This document shows, one piece after another, positions 1-5,703 of a DNA stretch of 7,334 nt. The stretch's first letter is position 1, and each line of letters begins with the position of its first letter. A program made the position numbers and the translations under genes. The notes below the pieces were generated by a model. It made no database searches. It had not been told where the DNA came from and saw nothing but the letters and a program-made list of their open reading frames with translations. Source of the DNA: Pedobacter sp. UBA1654 (GTDB lineage: Bacteria; Bacteroidota; Bacteroidia; Sphingobacteriales; Sphingobacteriaceae). Location of the stretch: contig DCLG01000082.1 of NCBI GenBank assembly GCA_002320935.1, positions 15,661 to 22,994 of the forward strand, given 5' to 3'.

Positions 1-727
1 TAAACAAAAATATACCTTTGTCTACCGGTCCCATGACGCTCCTAACTTAGAGAATCTCGGTAATTTTGCGCTTTTTGCAGCTCGGTTCGGTTACAAAATC
101 AACATGAAGTCTGACAAAGAAATTGCCAAATCTCTGAATTACCTCATGGAGGATGTAGAAGGGAAGAAAGAGCAGAATGTACTAACCCAACTCGCCATTC
201 GATCAATGGCAAAGGCAATATATACCACTAAGAAAACCAGCCATTATGGCCTTGCCTTTGATCATTACGCGCATTTCACCTCTCCCATAAGGCGATACCC
301 TGATGTAATGGTGCACAGGCTCTTGGCTGCTTACCTGAACAAACAAAAGTCTGCCAACGAGAACGAGTATGAGGAGGCAGCTTCCCATTCTTCTGCAATG
401 GAGAAACGCGCTGCAGATGCAGAACGTGCATCAATCAAATACAAGCAAGTTGAGTATCTTGAAGAAAACGTTGGAAAGTTATTCATGGGTATCATTTCCG
501 GTGTTACGGAGTGGGGCATGTATGTTGAATTAAATGAAAATAAATGCGAAGGTATGATACGTTTACGCGACATCGCAGACGACTTCTATGTATTAGATGA
601 AAAAAACTATTGCATAATCGGACAGCGCAAAAAGAAAGTATATCAATTAGGTGATGAAGTAAAGGTGAAGGTGAAGAAAGTAGACCTTTCGAAACGTCAA
701 ATCGACTTCTCATTGGTACAAGATTAA
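1..727 (+). CDS. rnr: Ribonuclease R, C-terminal part (5' partial)
   Basis: RNase R is a processive 3'-to-5' exoribonuclease of the RNB (RNase II) family that degrades structured RNA in the cytoplasm. The reading frame is already open at base 2, so the gene begins outside the window; 241 codons are visible. They hold the end of the RNB catalytic domain, including FVYRSHDAPN near the left edge and the family signature SPIRRYPD at bases 281-304 in a HYGLAFDHYAHFT context. A C-terminal S1 RNA-binding domain follows (about bases 473-718, GKLFMGIISGV to RQIDFSLVQD). The catalytic aspartate cluster and N-terminal cold-shock domains would lie upstream and cannot be checked. The protein stops at the S1 domain, without the long lysine-rich tail of E. 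coli RNase R. Translation ends in three consecutive in-frame TAA codons (725-733). The ATG at 104 is an internal Met, not a start. Probably co-transcribed with the next gene, 7 bp downstream. Confidence 0.95.
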   Translation, partial: KQKYTFVYRSHDAPNLENLGNFALFAARFGYKINMKSDKEIAKSLNYLMEDVEGKKEQNVLTQLAIRSMAKAIYTTKKTSHYGLAFDHYAHFTSPIRRYPDVMVHRLLAAYLNKQKSANENEYEEAASHSSAMEKRAADAERASIKYKQVEYLEENVGKLFMGIISGVTEWGMYVELNENKCEGMIRLRDIADDFYVLDEKNYCIIGQRKKKVYQLGDEVKVKVKKVDLSKRQIDFSLVQD

Positions 728-734
728 TAATAAG

Positions 735-1724
735 ATGCTATCAAACACTAAAGAACAGATGCACACCGTCTTTGAACTGCAACAGCTCATCGAAAAAGCA
801 ATTCCGAAGATTCAATATCCAAATCATCCGAAAAACCTCTATGAACCTCTGACCTACATCATGAATCTAGGTGGTAAACGCCTCAGGCCGGCTTTGGTGC
901 TTCTTGCAACGGATATGTTCAATGGAGATGTGTTGCAGGCGATGCCGGCAGCTTTAGCCATTGAAACCTTTCATAACTTCACGCTTATTCATGATGACAT
1001 TATGGACAATGCGCCATTAAGGAGAGGTAAACTTACCGTACATGAAAAGTGGGGAACAAATAATGCGATCCTAAGCGGGGATGTAATGATGGTAGAGGCC
1101 AATAAACAATTGGCTCAGGTTGACAGTAGCATACTTAAAGATGTTCTAAATACCTTTAACGCAACTGCTCAAGGCGTGTGTGAAGGACAACAACTCGACA
1201 TGGAGTTTGAAACGCGGGATAACGTTAGTATCCCGGAATACATCGACATGATCCGCCTTAAAACAGCAGTCCTTGTTGGTGGTGCAATGAAACTGGGGGC
1301 TATCATTGCAGGTGCCACTTCAGACCATGCCGATCGAATTTACCAGTTTGGAGAGAATCTAGGAATCGCTTATCAACTCCAGGATGATATTCTAGATGTT
1401 TATGGCGATCCGGAGAAATTTGGCAAACAAGTCGGTGGAGATATCAAATCAAACAAAAAGACCTTCCTCCTGCTTTCACTCAAGCAAAGACTGTCTGGTG
1501 AGGACCAATTAATCTTAGAAGATCAATTTAGTAATGAAACTGATTCAAAAGTGCAGAATGTCACCAACCTCTATAATCAATACGATATCAAAGAATTGGC
1601 AACAACTGAAATGCAGCACTATCTGGCTAAAGCATTTGATGCTTTAGATCAAATTGATATTCCTGAAGAGCAGAAAGCGCATTTAGTACAGCTCGCAAAC
1701 GAGCTGATGAACCGGGAAAGTTAA
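735..1724 (+). CDS. Polyprenyl diphosphate synthase (trans-isoprenyl synthase family, short-chain type)
   Basis: This soluble enzyme condenses isopentenyl diphosphate onto allylic diphosphates, supplying isoprenoid chains for quinones, carotenoids or other terpenoids. The 329-residue length is normal for the family. Visible motifs in order are GGKRLRP (46-52), the first aspartate-rich motif DDIMD (87-91) followed by RR (96-97), and the second motif DDILD (217-221) with the downstream KQVGGDIKSNKKT. These bind Mg-diphosphate. The fifth residue before the first motif is Phe82, with Thr83 at -4 and no insertion within the motif. An aromatic at -5 is known to limit chain length in archaeal-type GGPP and some FPP synthases, so a C15-C20 product is inferred rather than the long menaquinone side chain. 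The exact product cannot be read from sequence, so no symbol is given. The start at 735 follows the rnr stop by 7 bp; Met9 is an alternative. Transcription probably ends at the hairpin just downstream. Confidence 0.9.
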   Translation: MLSNTKEQMHTVFELQQLIEKAIPKIQYPNHPKNLYEPLTYIMNLGGKRLRPALVLLATDMFNGDVLQAMPAALAIETFHNFTLIHDDIMDNAPLRRGKLTVHEKWGTNNAILSGDVMMVEANKQLAQVDSSILKDVLNTFNATAQGVCEGQQLDMEFETRDNVSIPEYIDMIRLKTAVLVGGAMKLGAIIAGATSDHADRIYQFGENLGIAYQLQDDILDVYGDPEKFGKQVGGDIKSNKKTFLLLSLKQRLSGEDQLILEDQFSNETDSKVQNVTNLYNQYDIKELATTEMQHYLAKAFDALDQIDIPEEQKAHLVQLANELMNRES

Positions 1725-1737
1725 ATTTCCTTTATAT

Positions 1738-1773
1738 AAAAAAAGGCTATCGTATTCACGATAGCCTTTTTTT
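1738..1773. terminator. Bidirectional intrinsic terminator
   Basis: A perfect stem pairs AGGCTATCGT (1744-1753) with ACGATAGCCT (1758-1767) around a 4-nt loop ATTC. It is flanked by an A-run on the left (1738-1744) and a T-run on the right (1767-1773), giving up to 16 paired bases. On either strand the GC-rich stem is therefore followed by a run of T. It lies between converging genes, 14 bp after the polyprenyl synthase stop and 16 bp after the rpmA stop, and can terminate both. Confidence 0.92.
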
Positions 1774-1788
1774 ATGTCTAGATAATAA

Positions 1789-2091
1789 TTATTCTGCGGT
1801 CTCAGCTACAGCAACTGCAGCAGTTTCGTTCTCAACTTCTAAAGGAAGAATGGAAACATAAGATTTATTATCGCGTTTCTTTTTGAATACTACGGTACCA
1901 TCTACTAAAGCGAATAAAGTATGGTCTTTACCAATACCAACACCTTTATCTGGATGGTGTTTTGTACCACGCTGACGTACTAAAACGTTTCCAGCGATAG
2001 CTACTTGTCCACCGAATACTTTAATACCAAGGCGCTTGCTATGCGATTCACGTCCGTTTCTGGAACTACCGGCTCCTTTTTTATGTGCCAT
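1789..2091 (-). CDS. rpmA: 50S ribosomal protein L27
   Basis: L27 is a large-subunit protein whose N-terminal tail reaches toward the peptidyl transferase centre. The start [14 protein letters not shown] is the mature-type N-terminus, with no cleavable Firmicutes-style leader. The core [20 protein letters not shown] and [12 protein letters not shown] is classic L27. At 100 residues it is longer than the 85-residue E. coli protein because of an Ala/Glu/Val-rich acidic tail (about 84-100, ending AVAETAE). It lies 54 bp downstream of rplU, in the usual rplU-rpmA order. No Shine-Dalgarno is evident ahead of the ATG. The transcript ends at the shared hairpin 1738-1773. Confidence 0.98.
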   Translation of the reverse strand: MAHKKGAGSSRNGRESHSKRLGIKVFGGQVAIAGNVLVRQRGTKHHPDKGVGIGKDHTLFALVDGTVVFKKKRDNKSYVSILPLEVENETAAVAVAETAE

Positions 2092-2145
2092 TTTACTTAT
2101 ATTTTAAAGATTAGAAACCTAACCTTTTAATTTAACAAATATTAA

Positions 2146-2457
2146 TTACAAACTGATATTTTCAATCTGGATCTTGGTGAAATACTGACGGTGTCCGTTT
2201 TTCTTTTTGTAACCTTTTCTACGTTTCTTCTTGAAAACGATAACCTTATCACCTTTTAAATGAGACACGATTTTAGCTGATACAGTTGCACCATTTAATG
2301 CAGGAGCTCCTACAGAAATGTTACCACCATCTTCAACCAACAATACATTGTCAAATTCAATACTAGCGCCTTCATCTCCCTGCAAACGGTGTACAAAAAG
2401 ATGCTGGTCTTTTGCAACTTTAAATTGCTGCCCTGCTATATTTACTATTGCGTACAT
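2146..2457 (-). CDS. rplU: 50S ribosomal protein L21
   Basis: L21 is a 23S rRNA-binding large-subunit protein, normally encoded with L27. The sequence opens [14 protein letters not shown], the conserved beta-strand start of the family (YAIVxxGGKQYKV in most bacteria; here IAGQQ). It contains the basic segment [20 protein letters not shown] (73-92) and closes with [12 protein letters not shown]. The length of 103 residues is exactly typical. It is the first gene of the rplU-rpmA unit. An exact Bacteroidota -7 element lies upstream at 2501-2508, giving an inferred A-rich 5' leader of about 35-40 nt. The leader has no Shine-Dalgarno and no stable hairpin that I can see, so nothing resembles the L21 leader known from Firmicutes. 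Confidence 0.98.
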   Translation of the reverse strand: MYAIVNIAGQQFKVAKDQHLFVHRLQGDEGASIEFDNVLLVEDGGNISVGAPALNGATVSAKIVSHLKGDKVIVFKKKRRKGYKKKNGHRQYFTKIQIENISL

Positions 2458-2500
2458 TGTTTAATAATTATTATTTTAAATTGTTTTATTTATTGAGGTG

Positions 2501-2508
2501 CAAATATA
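2501..2508 (-). promoter_or_regulatory. Promoter -7 element for rplU-rpmA (TAnnTTTG)
   Basis: On the minus strand bases 2508-2501 read TATATTTG, an exact match to the TAnnTTTG element recognised by the primary sigma factor of Bacteroidota. It lies 44 bp ahead of the rplU ATG. The -33 element is weak: about 19 bp upstream the sequence is only TTATG rather than TTTG or TTG. The position between the end of the unknown protein gene and rplU supports independent transcription of the ribosomal genes. Confidence 0.7.
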
Positions 2509-2536
2509 GAATTAATTTTCCTAAAAACATAAGAGA

Positions 2537-3049
2537 TTAGTTTTTCTTTCCATAACGCTCATCTGCAGAGGCAATGGTTTGCTCTACAATTGTCTTCATC
2601 TGTACTGCAAGGTCTCGCAACTTCGGAATCTGATTATAGTCGCTGTAATAGACGACCTTCTTGGATGTCCGCTTATAATTGAACTCTAGCTCATAACGTA
2701 ATTTAGCTTTGTCAACCGTGTCCACCGTGTTATTGGCTAGAAGTTCAGGAAAATTCCAAAAACCAATCTGTGTTGCTTTACTATGCAGATAAATAATATC
2801 ATCTTTCCTAAGTTTCACATTAGTTTTAATAATTGAATCTTTTGCATTCACATACTGGTAAGCTCCAGTCGAGGAATCATAGGTATTATCCAATGTCTGG
2901 CCAACGCCCCACTTGTATTTTAAAGAAACGAATTCTCCGGATTTAAAAGGGGCATTCCGTAGCATTGGCTCATAGTAGAAATAGCAGTAAATTAGGATTG
3001 GAATAATTATAGAAAATAGAATGAAAATTTTCCGTGCTCGGTTACTCAT
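2537..3049 (-). CDS. Membrane-anchored protein of unknown function
   Basis: I do not recognise this 170-residue protein. It begins MSNRARK and then has one hydrophobic segment (about 8-26, IFILFSIIIPILIYCYFYY), which fits an uncleaved N-terminal anchor with the basic end inside. Cys22 lacks a proper lipobox (LIYC), so a lipoprotein is unlikely. The remaining 140 or so residues would face the periplasm. They are rich in Tyr and Lys, with a GQTLDNTYDSSTGAYQY stretch (50-66), a GFWNFPE motif (96-102) and a KRTSKKVVYYSDY strand-like segment (116-128); a compact alpha/beta domain is possible. It starts 15 bp after the GltP-like symporter, so the two are probably one operon, but this alone does not assign a role. 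No clear terminator hairpin follows its stop, so some read-through into rplU is possible. Confidence 0.8.
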   Translation of the reverse strand: MSNRARKIFILFSIIIPILIYCYFYYEPMLRNAPFKSGEFVSLKYKWGVGQTLDNTYDSSTGAYQYVNAKDSIIKTNVKLRKDDIIYLHSKATQIGFWNFPELLANNTVDTVDKAKLRYELEFNYKRTSKKVVYYSDYNQIPKLRDLAVQMKTIVEQTIASADERYGKKN

Positions 3050-3064
3050 AATTTTATAATTTGT

Positions 3065-4450
3065 TTAGTCATTAGCTTCTGTCAACTCACCTTCCCATTT
3101 ACTCACAACAGCTGTTGCTAAACTGTTCCCGATAACGTTTGTTGCAGATCTACCCATATCCAATAAAGGATCTATACCGATCAACAAGGCTATCCCAGCC
3201 TCCGGGATATTAAAGGTTGCAATGGTACCAGCTATAACAACAAGAGAGGCACGTGGCACACCGGCAATTCCTTTACTCGTCAGCATCAGGATCAGCAACA
3301 TGGTGATCTGCTGCTCAAATGACAGGTTTATACCATAAGACTGTGCAATGAACAGCGATGCAAATGTCATGTATAACATGGAGCCATCCAAATTAAAAGA
3401 GTAGCCCAGTGGTAATACGAAACTTACAATCTTATCCTTGCATCCAAATCGCTCTAGCTGCAGCATTGTTTTAGGGTAAGCTGCTTCGCTACTTGCTGTA
3501 CTGAAAGCCAGTAGGACAGGCTCCTTCATTCTATTCATCAGGTTAAACACTCGTTTCTTCAGTATAAAGTACCCGATCGTTATCAGAACCACCCACAAAA
3601 GTAACATACTAAAATAGAACTCACCTACAAAGATTGCGTATGTGGACAATACGCCCAAACCTTGCTTGGCTATAATGGCTGCCATCGCACCAAAAACAGC
3701 AAAAGGCGCGAAATTCATCACGTAACCGGTAATTTTTAGAATCACGTGAGCTACAGAATCAAAGAAACTAATCACCACGTGTCCCTTTTCGCCGATCGCA
3801 GCCGTTGCAACACCAAAGAAAAGAGAAAACACAACTATTTGCAAGATCTCGTTTGTGGCCATTGCCTCAACGAAACTTTTTGGAAAAATATGTGAAATAA
3901 AATCTTTCATCGAAACCGCCACACCTTTCACCCCAGTATCAATATTACTTGGCGGAAGTGGCAAATTCATCGCTTCACCAGGTTTGAAGATGTTCACCAT
4001 GATCATTCCCAGTAACAAAGACAGGAAAGATGCACTTATAAACCACAACATGGTTTTCCCCCCTATCCGTCCAACTGCACTGATGTCCCCAACCTTTGCC
4101 ACGCCTACTACCAGCGTCGTAAACACCAGAGGACCAACAATCATCTTGATCAATCGAAGAAAGATATCACTCAATAAGGTAAGTGGTTCTAAAGCTTTCT
4201 CCCGCACCTTCTCAGTAGCTGCACTGCTTGAAAGTACCTGTTGTTTTTGCAGCTGCAGATTCTTATATACCACTGAACTGCTATCTTTAACTTTCAGCAA
4301 TTCACCATCAAGCTGTTTAACTTTTATGTCGGCAGCATGTATTGTATTATTATAAGTACTGAATGAGTTGACGTTAAGGTAATAACCAAGCGCAACCCCC
4401 AAAACTAATGCTAAAAAAATGAAAAAGGTTAATCTGTTTTGTTTCGACAT
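3065..4450 (-). CDS. GltP-like dicarboxylate/amino acid:cation symporter (DAACS family)
   Basis: This inner-membrane secondary transporter takes up acidic amino acids or C4-dicarboxylates with cations, using the GltPh fold of eight helices and two re-entrant hairpins. Visible signatures are FLRLIKMIVGPLVF (97-110), the HP1 motif STASSEAAYP (317-326), the TM7 motif FNLDGS (352-357; NMDGT in GltPh), the HP2 motif SKGIAGVPR (392-400) and the TM8 motif DMGRSATNVIGN (431-442). Asp431, Arg434 and Asn438 correspond to GltPh Asp394, Arg397 and Asn401, which contact aspartate. Asn442 replaces the Na1-site aspartate (GltPh Asp405), as in proton-coupled E. coli GltP and in DctA. I therefore infer glutamate/aspartate or dicarboxylate transport with a preference for protons. 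An unusually long TM1-TM2 loop (about 27-86) is polar and probably helical. The start MSKQNRLTFF leads directly into TM1. Likely first gene of an operon with the unknown protein downstream. Confidence 0.92.
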   Translation of the reverse strand: MSKQNRLTFFIFLALVLGVALGYYLNVNSFSTYNNTIHAADIKVKQLDGELLKVKDSSSVVYKNLQLQKQQVLSSSAATEKVREKALEPLTLLSDIFLRLIKMIVGPLVFTTLVVGVAKVGDISAVGRIGGKTMLWFISASFLSLLLGMIMVNIFKPGEAMNLPLPPSNIDTGVKGVAVSMKDFISHIFPKSFVEAMATNEILQIVVFSLFFGVATAAIGEKGHVVISFFDSVAHVILKITGYVMNFAPFAVFGAMAAIIAKQGLGVLSTYAIFVGEFYFSMLLLWVVLITIGYFILKKRVFNLMNRMKEPVLLAFSTASSEAAYPKTMLQLERFGCKDKIVSFVLPLGYSFNLDGSMLYMTFASLFIAQSYGINLSFEQQITMLLILMLTSKGIAGVPRASLVVIAGTIATFNIPEAGIALLIGIDPLLDMGRSATNVIGNSLATAVVSKWEGELTEAND

Positions 4451-4479
4451 TCACTTTAAATTAAGCGTATAAAATTCCG

Positions 4480-4510
4480 TAAAACTACAATAATTATGTT
4501 ATTCTTGAAA
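4480..4510 (-). promoter_or_regulatory. Candidate promoter for the symporter operon (weak)
   Basis: On the minus strand 4487-4480 reads TAGTTTTA, seven of eight matches to TAnnTTTG, with TTTC (4510-4507) 19 bp upstream as a poor -33 element. Transcription would start about 23 nt ahead of the symporter ATG. A second possibility on the same strand is TCGGTTTG at 4591-4584, which would give a leader of about 125 nt. Neither is an exact match. Confidence 0.25.
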
Positions 4511-4522
4511 TTTAGTTTAGCT

Positions 4523-4536
4523 GCGAACCGGTTCGC
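4523..4536. promoter_or_regulatory. 14-bp perfect palindrome, candidate operator
   Basis: GCGAACCGGTTCGC reads the same on both strands and stands out as a GC-rich island in AT-rich intergenic DNA. It lies between the divergent symporter and sigma-factor genes, 73 bp ahead of the symporter ATG and 90 bp ahead of the sigma-factor GTG. It has no loop and no following T-run, so it is not a terminator; a binding site for a dimeric regulator is the natural reading. The regulator is unknown. Confidence 0.5.
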
Positions 4537-4538
4537 TA

Positions 4539-4566
4539 TTGTGATTTATGAAACGAATAAAATTTG
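4539..4566 (+). promoter_or_regulatory. Candidate promoter for the sigma-factor gene (weak)
   Basis: TTG (4539-4541) and AAAATTTG (4559-4566) are separated by 17 bp and fit the Bacteroidota TTG/TAnnTTTG pattern with one mismatch in the -7 element. The palindrome at 4523-4536 would lie just upstream of the -33 element. An alternative is TTTG (4563-4566) with GACCTTTG (4590-4597), spacer 23 bp. If the sigma factor is autoregulated, the true promoter may match neither. Confidence 0.25.
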
Positions 4567-4625
4567 ATGGAAAAATGTAACATCAAACCGACCTTTGTGT
4601 CTAAAACCATATCAAAATCGCGTAA

Positions 4626-5123
4626 GTGGCACAAAAAGATCAGCTTTTCAAACAAATCTTCGATACCAATTCGAAAAAGATATTTCATCTTTGTTACGGT
4701 TATACGGGAGATGCTGATGCAGCTAACGACCTGCTGCAGGAGACATTTCTTAAAGTCTGGCAAAATCTGGATAAATTCAAAAATAAGTCCCTTATTTCTA
4801 CCTGGATTTATAGAATCGCTGTCAACACCTGCCTTACTTATCTCAGATCAGAAAAACGTCAGGCCAAAGACGAACTTACAGACAATATCATAGAGTCCCG
4901 TGCAGAGGAATTTTCAGAGAAAAACGAACAAATTGCGCTTCTTTACAAGTCGATTTCTAAGCTGGAAGAAAACGACAGACTAATCATAACAATGGTATTG
5001 GATGAATTACCATATGCAGAAATTGCAGAGATTTCCGGCATTTCAGAAGGGAACCTCAGAGTTAAAATTCACCGCATTAAACAACGTCTTACAGAAATAT
5101 ACAATCAGCATGCAAGAATTTGA
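4626..5123 (+). CDS. ECF-type RNA polymerase sigma factor (sigma-70 family)
   Basis: This is a small alternative sigma factor that would direct RNA polymerase to a limited regulon. Region 2 spans about residues 6-78, with the core-binding and -10-recognition stretch DAANDLLQETFLKVWQNL (31-48) and STWIYRIAVNTCLTYLRS (58-75). Region 4 spans about 108-160, with the helix-turn-helix YAEIAEISGISEGNLRVKIH (130-149). The length of 165 residues and the absence of regions 1.1 and 3 are typical of ECF factors. The start is GTG at 4626: an in-frame TAA lies immediately before it (4623-4625) and homology begins at once (MAQKDQLFKQIF). It overlaps the downstream membrane-protein gene by 14 nt, which indicates translational coupling and suggests a sigma/anti-sigma pair. 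The signal and regulon cannot be deduced. Confidence 0.93.
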   Translation: MAQKDQLFKQIFDTNSKKIFHLCYGYTGDADAANDLLQETFLKVWQNLDKFKNKSLISTWIYRIAVNTCLTYLRSEKRQAKDELTDNIIESRAEEFSEKNEQIALLYKSISKLEENDRLIITMVLDELPYAEIAEISGISEGNLRVKIHRIKQRLTEIYNQHARI

Positions 5124-5703
5124 GCATATACAATCAATTTGGGATACGCATAAGGTTGAAGTGAAAATTTCATCAGAGGAAATGCTCAGACAGGCCAAGA
5201 AAGAGGTAAGTGGAATTAAGCTTAAATCTTTATTGAATCTGGCCGGCATGGTCATTTCCTTTTTGGCGATTACTTCCATTTGGACGTTCTATGACGTGCA
5301 ATCCTGGACTACACACGCTGGCATCACGATCATCATAACCGCCATCGGCGTTTATACTTTCCTGATGTATCAGGGACACAAACTCATTTCAGACAACGAC
5401 TTTACCATCCACCCGAAAGCTTTCCTTGACAACCTCAAGCGCTATCAGATCAACAGATTCAGCTTGTATAATAAGCTTTATTGGATTTATACAGTCGCAT
5501 TAAGTGTCGGCCTAATCCTCTGTTTTTTTGAAATGCTTGCCCACCTAAATATATGGGTTCAATATCTTCTGGTTTTGTTTAGCTTCGCATGGGTAATTTT
5601 CTGCTCTGCTCTGGTTAGAAAAGTTGCTATGAAACGAGATAAGGAGCGCATAGCACTCCTTATCGAAAAATTTGAGCGCCTAAGCACACAATTCAAAAAC
5701 TAA
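5110..5703 (+). CDS. Four-helix membrane protein, candidate anti-sigma factor
   Basis: A 197-residue protein with four predicted membrane helices: about 39-61 (starting KSLLNLAGMVISFLAI), 68-88 (starting THAGITIIITAIGVYTF), 122-143 (LYWIYTVALSVGLILCFF) and 148-169 (IWVQYLLVLFSFAWVIFCS). A charged N-terminal segment of about 38 residues, a basic middle loop (89-121) and a lysine/arginine-rich C-terminus (170-197) would be cytoplasmic by the positive-inside rule. I chose ATG 5110 because MQEFEHIQSIWDTHK is a natural start and the 14-nt overlap with the sigma gene is typical of coupled pairs. A longer frame from 5002 would lie inside sigma region 4 coding sequence. There is no HxxxCxxC zinc anti-sigma motif, so the role is inferred only from position: the cytoplasmic N-terminus could hold the sigma factor at the membrane. 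Its stop codon overlaps that of the converging lipoprotein gene. Confidence 0.8.
   Translation: MQEFEHIQSIWDTHKVEVKISSEEMLRQAKKEVSGIKLKSLLNLAGMVISFLAITSIWTFYDVQSWTTHAGITIIITAIGVYTFLMYQGHKLISDNDFTIHPKAFLDNLKRYQINRFSLYNKLYWIYTVALSVGLILCFFEMLAHLNIWVQYLLVLFSFAWVIFCSALVRKVAMKRDKERIALLIEKFERLSTQFKN

Noticed and set aside
2462..2473. 12-bp palindrome TAATAATTATTA ahead of rplU
   Set aside because: It is purely A/T in an A/T-rich leader, so it is expected by chance.
3855..4355. 166-codon open frame on the plus strand
   Set aside because: It lies wholly antisense to the symporter gene. The translation has no family character and is explained by codon use of the real gene.
4564..4893. 109-codon plus-strand frame starting with ATG ahead of the sigma factor
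   Set aside because: It runs through sigma region 2 coding sequence in another frame and its translation resembles nothing. The sigma protein motifs are clear in the frame from the GTG at 4626.
5002..5109. Upstream extension of the four-helix membrane protein to ATG 5002
   Set aside because: This stretch encodes sigma region 4 in another frame. The 36 extra residues look unlike a protein N-terminus, and ATG 5110 gives the usual short overlap.
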